This document shows positions 1 through 5,076 of a stretch of 5,466 bases of DNA, piece by piece. Position 1 is the stretch's first letter; every line of letters starts with the position of its first letter. The stretch is taken from contig PNND01000258.1 in assembly GCA_013824045.1 (NCBI GenBank), forward strand, positions 1 through 5,466, read 5' to 3'. The notes beneath the pieces were generated by a model. That model was not told the origin of the DNA. It searched no databases and saw only the letters and a program-made list of their open reading frames with translations. The stretch is from Rhodobacter sp. Lineage in GTDB: Bacteria; Pseudomonadota; Alphaproteobacteria; Rhodobacterales; Rhodobacteraceae. Both the position numbers and the translations under genes were made by a program.

Positions 1-78
1 TTGATGGGTGGCCAGCAGGCGGACGAGTTCCGCGCCCGTATAGCCGGATGCCCCAAGAATGGCGACTTTTGCGGTCAT
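1..78 (-). CDS. argC: N-acetyl-gamma-glutamyl-phosphate reductase, N-terminal fragment (cut by window edge)
   Basis: Only the first 26 codons are present. They read MTAKVAILGASGYTGAELVR followed by LLATHQ, the characteristic ArgC amino terminus: a beta strand followed by the glycine-rich NADP-binding loop GASGYTG (residues 9-15). ArgC reduces N-acetyl-glutamyl-5-phosphate to the semialdehyde with NADPH in cytoplasmic arginine biosynthesis. The start is the ATG at 78-76. A strong Shine-Dalgarno stretch (AGGGGG on the minus strand, about 84-89) lies 5 nt upstream. The gene is transcribed away from the brnTA module, from which it is separated by a 187-nt leader. The family call is firm from this motif, though the catalytic cysteine region lies outside the window. 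Confidence 0.9.
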   Translation of the reverse strand, partial: MTAKVAILGASGYTGAELVRLLATHQ

Positions 79-154
79 GGCGACCCCCTGTTTCCGATGG
101 CGGAGTGATGCGGCAGGCGGGGGCGAAGGGCAAGGATTTTTTGGCGGATCGGCC

Positions 155-199
155 GTGCAGCGCGCGGTGCAGACGCACAGTGCAGCAAAGTGTATGCAC
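155..199. repeat. GTGCAG triple repeat with a terminal inverted copy, upstream of argC
   Basis: Three exact GTGCAG hexamers start at 155, 167 and 180, so they are spaced 12 and 13 nt apart, a little over one helical turn. The last one is also the left arm of an inverted repeat, GTGCA (180-184) N10 TGCAC (195-199). The cluster lies in the 187 nt between the brnA stop and the argC start, 77 nt or more upstream of the argC start codon. The regular spacing is what one expects of sites for a protein binding one face of the helix. No known operator was recognised, and short GC-rich repeats can arise by chance. Confidence 0.4.
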
Positions 200-265
200 G
201 CAGCGAACGCGGGTGGTGGGAGTTGTTAAGGGTTTCTTGGGGTTGGAGCGCGCAGCACGCACACC

Positions 266-520
266 CTACAGCCCGAGCGCCTTGCGCAGATCGGCGTTGA
301 TACGGCCCTGCCAGCCCGGCCCGGACGCGCGGTAGGCGGCGAGGATGTCGGGGTCGAGACGGAGTGTGGTGGAGGCCTTGGTGACAGGGGCCTTGGGGCG
401 GCCACGGGCGACCTTGGCCCGGTCAAACCGGGCGGCCCAGTCGGGGGTGGAGAGGTCGGGGAGGTCGTCATCCGGAATGGAAACGGAGGGCTGGGCCGTA
501 GCGGGTGATTTCGCGGTCAT
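266..520 (-). CDS. brnA: BrnA-family antitoxin (type II toxin-antitoxin)
   Basis: This 84-residue protein has the BrnA layout. An acidic, proline-rich N-terminal half (residues 1-35, with PDDDLPDLSTPDW) leads to a basic GRPKAP segment (40-45). A ribbon-helix-helix DNA-binding region follows, TTLRLDPDILAAYRASGPGW (51-70), then QGRINADLRKAL (71-82). In this family the N-terminal half wraps the BrnT toxin and the RHH dimer binds DNA and represses the operon. The ATG start at 520 lies inside brnT, so the genes overlap by 53 nt, which suggests translational coupling. Only a weak purine stretch (GAGAAAA) precedes the start. The stop is TAG at 268-266. The family call is firm; partner and operator are inferred from the layout. 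Confidence 0.87.
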   Translation of the reverse strand: MTAKSPATAQPSVSIPDDDLPDLSTPDWAARFDRAKVARGRPKAPVTKASTTLRLDPDILAAYRASGPGWQGRINADLRKALGL

Positions 521-752
521 TGGCTTTTCTCATGCTGATGATGCGGTGGGTTTCACCGCGCGGTGTCCAAGCGACGACCACCATGCGCGCGTTCAGTAAG
601 CCGATGGTTATGAAGCGCGGTTCGCCATAATCGAACCGATCATCTTCAACCGTCAATGTCGGCCCAGAAAGCACGGTGCCGGCATCGGCCATATCCAGCC
701 CACGATGAGCAAGGGTTTCGTCCCGTTTTGCCGGATCATAGCAGATCTGCAT
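468..752 (-). CDS. brnT: BrnT-family toxin (RelE-fold ribonuclease)
   Basis: This 94-residue protein matches BrnT throughout. The N-terminal YDPAKRDETLAHRGL (5-19) corresponds to the usual WDPxKxxxNxxKHG. It is followed by the acidic DDRFDYGEPRFITIGL segment (37-52) and the C-terminal RIISMRKANDREITRYG (70-86), equivalent to the family's RIISARKAxxxEx(R)xY. BrnT toxins are RelE-like RNases that inhibit translation and are neutralised by BrnA. The toxin gene comes first in the operon, as is normal for this family. In-frame TAA and TAG codons sit just upstream of the ATG at 752, so the start is fixed. No Shine-Dalgarno sequence is visible before it; the upstream stretch is AT-rich. The C-terminal GPALRFHSG tail (86-94) is encoded in the overlap with brnA. 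Confidence 0.9.
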   Translation of the reverse strand: MQICYDPAKRDETLAHRGLDMADAGTVLSGPTLTVEDDRFDYGEPRFITIGLLNARMVVVAWTPRGETHRIISMRKANDREITRYGPALRFHSG

Positions 753-763
753 TTTTGTTACTA

Positions 764-791
764 CATTAAATCGCTCGGATGAGCGAGAATG
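764..791 (-). promoter_or_regulatory. Candidate brnTA promoter/operator: inverted repeat upstream of brnT
   Basis: A perfect 6-bp inverted repeat, TCGCTC (771-776) GGAT GAGCGA (781-786), is flanked by a further CATT (764-767) and AATG (788-791) pair, offset by 2 nt. It starts 12 nt upstream of the brnT ATG. On the minus strand TTTAAT (770-765) is a plausible -10, so the dyad would occupy the -10/-35 spacer, the usual place for autorepression by a BrnA-type RHH protein. The -35 (TGCATT, 793-788) is poor. The assignment as a BrnA operator is inference from position and symmetry. Confidence 0.4.
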
Positions 792-832
792 CAGCGCGGA
801 TGGTTAAGGACGGGTGAAGGCTGGCTTTGGTT

Positions 833-1645
833 TCAAGCCGCCTGAAACGCGATCTTCCGCCGCAAGAACTGCGTCGCCTTGTTCGACACCGTCTGCGGGT
901 CGCCTGTGGTGAGGAACTTGGACTCCATCCCCGGCCCAAGAAACTCGGGCCGCCGGGTGAGGTAGTCGGCCAGCGACTCGGCCACGAGGTTGGCTTGGCT
1001 GTAGACCTTGACCCCCTGCCCCAGCGCGTCTTGGAAGGCTTTCTCCATCAGCGGGTAGTGGGTGCAGCCGAGGATGGCGGCCTCGGGTGCGGGCATGCGG
1101 CGCTTGAGCGCCTCGACATGGCTACGGACGAGTGCTTCGGCCAGCATTTCATCGCCCTGTTCGATGGCATCGACGACGCCGCCGCAGGGTTGGGCTTCGA
1201 CATCCACGCCGATGGCGCGGTAGGCCAGTTCGCGCTGAAACGCGCGGGAGGCGACGGTGGCGGGGGTGGCAAAGAGGGCGACGTGTTTGACGGCCACCTC
1301 GCGCGGGGGGGAGTTGTCGCCCCATTGGCGTTCGGTGAGCGCCTCGATCAGGGGCACAAACACGCCGAGGACGCGCTTGTTGGGGGGCACCCAGGTTTCC
1401 TGCATCCGTTTCAGCGCGGCGGCGGAAGCGGTGTTGCAGGCGAGGATCACCAGATCGCAGCCTTCCTGCCAGAGCCTTTCGGTGGCGGCGCAGGTCAGGC
1501 GGAAGATATCGTCATGGTCGCGCACGCCGTAGGGGGCATGGGCATTGTCGCCCAGATAGACGAAGGGCACATCCGGCATGCGGCGCGTGACCGCATCCAG
1601 CACCGTCAGACCGCCCAGCCCCGAGTCGAAAATGCCCACTGCCAT
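833..1645 (-). CDS. murI: Glutamate racemase
   Basis: This 270-residue protein converts L-glutamate to D-glutamate for peptidoglycan precursors in the cytoplasm. Family signatures appear in order: [13 protein letters not shown] (4-16) with the Asp7-Ser8 pair, [11 protein letters not shown] (30-40), [11 protein letters not shown] (65-75) with catalytic Cys70, and [10 protein letters not shown] (191-200) with the second catalytic Cys194 and His196. The two cysteines are the acid/base pair of the PLP-independent racemase. Length is normal for the family. The frame stays open 40 codons further upstream, but the start at 1645 is preferred: the protein signature begins four residues later, and AAAGGGG sits about 6 nt upstream on the minus strand. 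The gene is divergent from the LysR gene and followed after 80 nt by brnT on the same strand. Confidence 0.95.
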   Translation of the reverse strand: MAVGIFDSGLGGLTVLDAVTRRMPDVPFVYLGDNAHAPYGVRDHDDIFRLTCAATERLWQEGCDLVILACNTASAAALKRMQETWVPPNKRVLGVFVPLIEALTERQWGDNSPPREVAVKHVALFATPATVASRAFQRELAYRAIGVDVEAQPCGGVVDAIEQGDEMLAEALVRSHVEALKRRMPAPEAAILGCTHYPLMEKAFQDALGQGVKVYSQANLVAESLADYLTRRPEFLGPGMESKFLTTGDPQTVSNKATQFLRRKIAFQAA

Positions 1646-1761
1646 GAACTGCCCCTTTCGCGGTTTGCGCGTCTTTTGCGCCGGGTTTGCCCGGTTGCAA
1701 CAAGCATAGGCGGGATGAAGCCGGTGGGAAAGACCAAGCGCGGGGTGTGGCAAAATCGGAG

Positions 1762-1780
1762 CCATGCATCCTTTACATGG
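1762..1780. promoter_or_regulatory. Candidate LysR-type regulator binding site (CCAT-N11-ATGG)
   Basis: The divergent murI/lysR intergenic region contains CCAT (1762-1765), 11 nt, ATGG (1777-1780). With the next base pair included the arms are CCATG and CATGG. This satisfies the classical LysR-box rule T-N11-A inside an imperfect dyad, 61 nt upstream of the LysR start codon. The site overlaps the -35-like CTTTAC, consistent with negative autoregulation, which is common in this family. No binding data exist here; this is a motif-based proposal. Confidence 0.4.
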
Positions 1781-1799
1781 CAGCTATACTTCTTATGTG
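1771..1799 (+). promoter_or_regulatory. Candidate promoter of the LysR-family gene
   Basis: CTTTAC (1771-1776), 17 nt, TATGTG (1794-1799) resembles the alphaproteobacterial housekeeping pattern CTTGAC-N17-CTATAT. An alternative -10, TATACT (1785-1790), is closer to consensus but lacks a -35 at the right distance. Either would give a leader of roughly 35-45 nt before the start codon. Confidence 0.3.
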
Positions 1800-1841
1800 G
1801 GGGCTTCCGTGGTAGGATGCCGCAATTTTTAAAGGTGAGTG

Positions 1842-2741
1842 ATGCAGATGGATTGGGACAAGCTGCGGATTTTTCATGCGGTGGCCGACAAGGGCAGTCT
1901 GACCCATGCGGGTGATGTACTGCATCTGAGCCAATCCGCCGTCAGCCGCCAGATCAGGGCGCTGGAGGAAAGCCTCAACGTGACGCTGTTCCATCGCCAC
2001 GCGCGGGGGTTGATCCTGACGGAACAGGGTGAATTGCTGTTTGATGCGACGACGCAGATGGTCAAGCGGCTGGACGCGACCGCCGCGCGCATCCGCGACA
2101 GCGAGGATGAGGTGTTCGGCGAGTTGCGGGTGACCACGACGGTGGGGTTCGGCACGCTGTGGCTGGCCCCGCGCCTGACGGCGCTCTATCAGAAGTATCC
2201 GGAGTTGAAGATCGACCTGATGCTGGAGGAGCGGGTGCTAGACCTGCCCATGCGCGAGGCCGATGTGGCGATCCGGATGAAGGAACCGAGCCAAGCTGAT
2301 CTGATCCGAAAGCGGCTGATGCAGATCCGGATGCGGCTCTACGCGACACCCGAGTATCTGGCCGAGCACGGCACGCCGCAATCGATGGCAGATTTTCATT
2401 CGCATCGGTTGATCTGCCAGCATGCCGGAACGGCGCAGGTGGCGGCGGGGGCGACGCTGGTGCAGCAGTTGATGAGCAACGACATTCCATCGACGTTGAC
2501 GGTGAACAACTATTTCGGCGTGTTGCAGGGCGTGCTGAACCATATCGGCATCGGTGTGCTGCCCGATTACATCACCGAGGATTCCCCCGATCTGGTGCGG
2601 GTGCTGCCGGACGTGGAAAGTGGCGAGGTGCCGGTCTTTCTGGCCTATCCCGAGGAGTTGCGCCATTCCAAGCGGGTGGCGGCCTTCCGCGAGTTTGTGA
2701 GCGAGGAAATCTTCAAGTATCGCAAGCGCGAGCAGGGCTGA
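1842..2741 (+). CDS. LysR-family transcriptional regulator
   Basis: This 299-residue DNA-binding regulator has an N-terminal winged helix-turn-helix (about residues 4-64: LRIFHAVADKGSLTHAGDVL then HLSQSAVSRQIRALEESL, wing RHARGLILTEQG). A linker helix (65-92) follows, then a periplasmic-binding-protein-like effector domain (about 95-290: ELRVTTTVGFGTLWLAPRL, READVAIRM, GVLQGVLNHIGIGVLPDYI). Length is typical. GTG at 1839, ATG at 1842 and ATG at 1848 are all in frame. The ATG at 1842 is preferred because AAAGG at 1831-1835 is 6 nt upstream; the ATG at 1848 (MDWDKL) remains possible. The gene is divergent from murI and followed by a structured intergenic region with a strong terminator. Its effector and targets cannot be told from sequence. 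This subtype recurs in Rhodobacterales, to my knowledge without an assigned role. Confidence 0.93.
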   Translation: MQMDWDKLRIFHAVADKGSLTHAGDVLHLSQSAVSRQIRALEESLNVTLFHRHARGLILTEQGELLFDATTQMVKRLDATAARIRDSEDEVFGELRVTTTVGFGTLWLAPRLTALYQKYPELKIDLMLEERVLDLPMREADVAIRMKEPSQADLIRKRLMQIRMRLYATPEYLAEHGTPQSMADFHSHRLICQHAGTAQVAAGATLVQQLMSNDIPSTLTVNNYFGVLQGVLNHIGIGVLPDYITEDSPDLVRVLPDVESGEVPVFLAYPEELRHSKRVAAFREFVSEEIFKYRKREQG

Positions 2742-2768
2742 GGCAGGGTTTCGGCCAGCCCGGTGGCG

Positions 2769-2801
2769 CTTGGCAGGGAAACGTTTTCACAGCTTGCCAA
2801 G
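2769..2801. repeat. Inverted repeat downstream of the LysR gene
   Basis: CTTGGCA (2769-2775) and TGCCAAG (2795-2801) are perfect 7-bp arms around a 19-nt spacer. The spacer itself contains the near-palindrome GAAACGTTTTC. It has no following T-run, so it is not an intrinsic terminator. It could be a 3' UTR hairpin of the LysR mRNA or a protein-binding site. Confidence 0.4.
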
Positions 2802-2803
2802 AA

Positions 2804-2841
2804 GCCATGCATCATCTGCATAGCGGCCATGCTGCATCTGC
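2804..2841. repeat. Short imperfect direct repeat, 16-nt unit, period 22
   Basis: GCCATGCATCATCTGC (2804-2819) is repeated as GCCATGCTGCATCTGC (2826-2841), with 14 of 16 bases identical and a 22-nt period, about two helical turns. It lies between the inverted repeat at 2769-2801 and a bulged hairpin at 2842-2866 (GGCAT-t-CCTGC / GCAGGATGCC). No coding function is apparent. It could be paired sites for a regulator of the downstream small RNA, or chance duplication. Confidence 0.4.
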
Positions 2842-2853
2842 GGCATTCCTGCC

Positions 2854-2882
2854 CTTGCAGGATGCCGAGAGCCCGCCTATTT
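2854..2882 (+). promoter_or_regulatory. Candidate promoter of the small RNA
   Basis: CTTGCA (2854-2859), 17 nt, CTATTT (2877-2882) aligns with the alphaproteobacterial sigma-70 pattern CTTGAC-N17-CTATAT at 4 of 6 and 5 of 6 positions. It predicts transcription from about 2888-2890 and a transcript of about 80-90 nt ending at the terminator at 2944-2976. Confidence 0.45.
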
Positions 2883-2888
2883 GCAATG

Positions 2889-2970
2889 GCGAGGCGGCGA
2901 TTGAGAACTTCTCTTGCTGTCTCATACCTCCCTGTTGGACTTGGGCCGAGCTTCTGCTCGGCCTTTTTTT
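2889..2970 (+). ncRNA. Candidate trans-acting small RNA, suhB/alpha-r14 (MmgR)-like
   Basis: The stretch has the three-part layout of an Hfq-type sRNA. A 5' hairpin, TGAGA (2902-2906) / TCTCA (2920-2924), is followed by an unpaired pyrimidine-rich segment with CCTCCC (2927-2932), able to pair with Shine-Dalgarno sequences. Then TGTTGGACTTGG leads into a perfect 8-bp terminator stem with a T7 tail. A promoter-like sequence sits at the right distance upstream. The CCUCCCUGUUGGACUUGGGCC core next to the terminator matches, from memory, the alphaproteobacterial suhB RNA motif, also called alpha-r14/MmgR. That family name is a recollection, not a search result. The exact 5' end is uncertain by a few nucleotides. 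The alternative is a long 3' UTR of the LysR mRNA ending at this terminator. Confidence 0.6.
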
Positions 2971-2976
2971 GTTTTT
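2944..2976 (+). terminator. Rho-independent terminator (plus strand)
   Basis: The perfect 8-bp stem GGCCGAGC (2944-2951) TTCT GCTCGGCC (2956-2963) is followed directly by seven T, one G and five more T. It works only in the plus direction: on the minus strand the U-tract would precede the stem. It ends the candidate sRNA and any LysR read-through. The ECF operon converging from the right has no comparable terminator of its own. Confidence 0.92.
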
Positions 2977-3000
2977 CCGGGGAGTTTCGGTGACTGCCCG

Positions 3001-4236
3001 TCAGATGGGCTGTGAATCGCGCCGTCTGATCAGGAAAGCGGCATCGGCTGCAGAGGGGGCAAGCGCGATGGCGCGGTCATAGGCGGCGCGGGCGCGCGCC
3101 CCCTGCCCTGCGCGAGCCAGAAGATCAGCCCGAGCGGCGTGGAAGGGCTGATACTCCGACAGCGTAGTGGCGAGGTCTGACACCTCATCCAGAGCGCGGG
3201 ACAGATCGCCCGCCTCAGCCACGGCGACGGCGCGATTCAGCCGCACGACGGGGGTGGGTTCGAAATCCAGCAGGCGGGTGAAGAGTGCTGCGATTTGCGG
3301 CCAGTCAGGTCCGGGATCGGCCATGTGGCACGCGGCGATGGCGGCCTTGATCTGATAGGGGCCGGGGCTGCGGCGGTCCATGGCGCGGTGGATGAGGGCA
3401 AGGCCTTCGTCGAATGCCGTGCGGTCCCAGAGGCGGCGATCCTGTTCGGCGAGGGGGATCGTGATGCCTTCCGCATCATGGCGTGCGGGTGCGCGGGACT
3501 GGGTGAGCAGCAGCAGCGCGAGGCAGCCTTCAATTTCCGGATCATCCGGGCGCAGTTGCACCAGCAGGCGGGTGAGGAAGATCGCCTCGGCGCACAAGTC
3601 GCGGTGGGAGGATGCCTCGGCCTGCGGACCCATGGAGTAGCCTGCGTTGTAGATGAGATAGATCACTGCCAGAACTGATTGCAGCCGGTCGGGCCAATCT
3701 TCAGGGGAAGGCACCGCATAGGGGATGCCCGCAGCGGCGATCTTGGCCTTGGCGCGCGACAGGCGTTGTCCCATGGTCGGCTCAGCATCAAGGAAAGCGC
3801 GGGCAATTTCGGGGGTGCTTAGCCCCGCGATGCTGCGCAAGGTGAGGGCCACGCGAGATTTCGCGTCCAGCGCAGGGTGACAGCAGGTGAAGATCAGGCG
3901 AAGGCGATCATCGGGGATGTCATCGGCGGTGTCCTCGGCCGCTTCGTCTACGGCCAGATGGGAAAGGTCTGCGGTCTTGCGGGCATCGCGCTGAGAGCTG
4001 CGGAGGCGGTCGATCGCCTTGCGGAGGGCCACGCGCAGGAGCCAGCCTTGGGGTGAGGCGGGCATCCCGCTGCGGCCCCAATGGGTGAGCGCGGAAATGG
4101 CCGCCTCTTGCAACGCGTCTTCGGCAAGTTGGAAATCACGAAGGCGGGCGATGAGGGCAGCAAGGAGCCGCCCCCGATCCTGCCGCAGCACCGCCTCGAC
4201 GGCGCGGGTGACGGCAATGGCATCGGAGGCGGTCAT
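3001..4236 (-). CDS. ECF42-type RNA polymerase sigma factor with C-terminal TPR-like extension
   Basis: This 411-residue protein is about twice the length of a plain ECF sigma factor. Region sigma-2 spans about 10-85 (LAEDALQEAAISAL, PQGWLLRVALRKAIDRLRS). The linker ends in DDRLRLIFTCCHPAL (109-123). Region sigma-4 spans about 125-167 (ALTLRSIAGLSTPEIARAFL, then MGQRLSRAKAKI). The long extension carries VLAVIYLIYNAGY (188-200), PYQIKAAIAACH (293-304), VVRLNRAVAVAEAGD (330-344) and a final TPR-like helix pair (365-398). This architecture plus an adjacent DGPF gene defines the ECF42 group, which lacks a typical membrane anti-sigma factor; the extension is thought to control activity. The gene starts 19 nt after the DGPF stop with only a weak SD, suggesting coupled expression from the upstream promoter. 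The inducing signal is unknown. Confidence 0.92.
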   Translation of the reverse strand: MTASDAIAVTRAVEAVLRQDRGRLLAALIARLRDFQLAEDALQEAAISALTHWGRSGMPASPQGWLLRVALRKAIDRLRSSQRDARKTADLSHLAVDEAAEDTADDIPDDRLRLIFTCCHPALDAKSRVALTLRSIAGLSTPEIARAFLDAEPTMGQRLSRAKAKIAAAGIPYAVPSPEDWPDRLQSVLAVIYLIYNAGYSMGPQAEASSHRDLCAEAIFLTRLLVQLRPDDPEIEGCLALLLLTQSRAPARHDAEGITIPLAEQDRRLWDRTAFDEGLALIHRAMDRRSPGPYQIKAAIAACHMADPGPDWPQIAALFTRLLDFEPTPVVRLNRAVAVAEAGDLSRALDEVSDLATTLSEYQPFHAARADLLARAGQGARARAAYDRAIALAPSAADAAFLIRRRDSQPI

Positions 4237-4255
4237 GGGCGGGTTTCCGTTCCTG

Positions 4256-4618
4256 TCAGTTTCCGTTGGGGTTGTAATCCATCAACGGGCGCACTTCGAC
4301 GGTGCCATAGGCGACGGAGGGGATCATGGCGGCATATTTCAGCGCCGCATCAAGATCGGGAACATCAACGATGTAATAGCCGCCCAGATGTTCCTTGGTG
4401 GTGGCGAAGGGCCCATCCATTGTTTCCACCTTGCCTTGCCGGAGACGGACGCAGGTTGCGGTTTCCACGCCCTGCAGCCCTTCACCACCACGCAGGGTGC
4501 CGTCGGCTTTCATCACCTCGTTCAGTTTGAAGTAACCGCCCATCATTTCCTTGAATTCCGGGGTGCCATAGGCGGGTTCGAGGGCGGGGTCGCTGTAAAT
4601 CAGAAGCATGTATTGCAT
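4256..4618 (-). CDS. DGPF-domain (YCII-related, PF03795) protein, ECF42 partner
   Basis: This 120-residue, probably cytosolic protein has a ferredoxin-like YCII fold. It starts with MQYMLLIYSD, typical of the family. It carries the name-giving DGPF at 68-71 within ETMDGPFATTKEHLGGYYIV (65-84), then DLDAALKYAAMIP (88-100) and a C-terminal VEVRPLMDY (107-115). The ATG at 4618 has AAGGA 8 nt upstream on the minus strand. DGPF proteins are the standard genomic companions of ECF42 sigma factors and belong to their regulon. Their biochemical role is not settled, though relation to YciI suggests a small-molecule-binding or enzymatic function. The gene lies 27 nt after the MAPEG stop and 19 nt before the sigma gene, so all three are likely co-transcribed. 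Confidence 0.92.
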   Translation of the reverse strand: MQYMLLIYSDPALEPAYGTPEFKEMMGGYFKLNEVMKADGTLRGGEGLQGVETATCVRLRQGKVETMDGPFATTKEHLGGYYIVDVPDLDAALKYAAMIPSVAYGTVEVRPLMDYNPNGN

Positions 4619-4645
4619 GATGTTTGTCCTTGGGTTTGCAGGAGT

Positions 4646-5038
4646 TCAGAGGCCGAGGCGCGCCATGGCGATGAGCACGCCGAGGATCACGAAAGAGAGC
4701 AGGTTCAACGAATTGCCGGCGATCCGAAGAGGATGGGCGGGATTGCCCGCCTTAAGGCCAAGCGGATGAAGGATGCGCCCCAGCACAAGAAGACCACCGG
4801 CGCAGTGCAGCGCGATGGAATTTGCGCCAGAGGCTTCGGCCAGCGCCAGCAGGATCAGGCCGAAGGGCACCCATTCGATGAAGTTGCCATGCTGGCGGAT
4901 GCGTTCATGCAGAACCGTATCGCCTGCATCGCCGATGGAGGCCTTGAGATCCGTCCGCCGCGCCGAAACGCGGAAGAACAGGATCAGGAAGATCAGGATC
5001 AGAGGAAGGGCATAAAGAGAGGTTGTCGGAAAGGTCAT
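4646..5038 (-). CDS. MAPEG-family (YecN-like) inner-membrane protein
   Basis: This 130-residue hydrophobic protein has four predicted membrane segments, at about 7-24, 55-72, 74-92 and 108-128. The MAPEG/YecN signature is ERIRQHGNFIEWVPFGLILL (45-64), followed by GGLLVLGRILHPLGL (81-95) and RIAGNSLNLLSFVILGVL (105-122). MAPEG proteins are membrane enzymes or enzyme-like proteins related to glutathione transferases. The bacterial YecN-like branch has no firm substrate. The frame is open upstream to 5200, but the ATG at 5038 is chosen: AAGGA lies 7 nt upstream, the N-terminal membrane helix begins there, and the upstream extension is hydrophilic and crosses promoter-like DNA. It is the first gene of the apparent MAPEG-DGPF-ECF42 operon. 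Confidence 0.88.
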   Translation of the reverse strand: MTFPTTSLYALPLILIFLILFFRVSARRTDLKASIGDAGDTVLHERIRQHGNFIEWVPFGLILLALAEASGANSIALHCAGGLLVLGRILHPLGLKAGNPAHPLRIAGNSLNLLSFVILGVLIAMARLGL

Positions 5039-5057
5039 ACTAGGTTCCTTACGCGTT

Positions 5058-5075
5058 TTGGGTTTCGTGACCCAA
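5058..5075 (-). promoter_or_regulatory. Inverted repeat at the predicted 5' end of the MAPEG-DGPF-ECF42 transcript
   Basis: TTGGGT (5058-5063) and ACCCAA (5070-5075) are perfect 6-bp arms around a 6-nt loop. The repeat lies directly downstream of the predicted -10 (5080-5077), so it would form a hairpin at or next to the mRNA 5' end, before the AAGGA ribosome site at 5051-5047. It could stabilise the message or be an operator over the start site; neither is shown. Confidence 0.4.
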
Positions 5076-5076
5076 G

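Noticed and set aside
266..835. brnTA plus flanks as a mobile element or integrated island
   Set aside because: No terminal repeats, tRNA, integrase or transposase fragments are visible. The module is simply a two-gene toxin-antitoxin unit between housekeeping genes.
1681..1694. CCGGG-TTTG-CCCGG stem upstream of murI
   Set aside because: It is a 5-bp GC stem without a T-run in either direction. Such stems are common in DNA of this composition, so no function is claimed.
1646..1765. N-terminal 40-residue extension of murI
   Set aside because: The MurI signature begins right after the ATG at 1645, which has a good ribosome site. The extension has no family counterpart and would overlap the LysR operator region.
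827..1915. Long plus-strand open frame of 362 codons across murI
   Set aside because: It is antisense to murI, whose protein carries both catalytic cysteine motifs. The plus-strand translation is glycine-rich, low in complexity and shows no family motif; it is a GC-rich shadow frame.
2742..2976. Riboswitch or attenuator leader
   Set aside because: There is a terminator, but no plus-strand gene follows; the next gene (3001-4236) is on the other strand. A small RNA or 3' UTR explains the layout better.
2763..2993. Small plus-strand frame of 76 codons downstream of the LysR gene
   Set aside because: It reads straight through the terminator stem and U-tract, has no ribosome site and no recognisable protein features.
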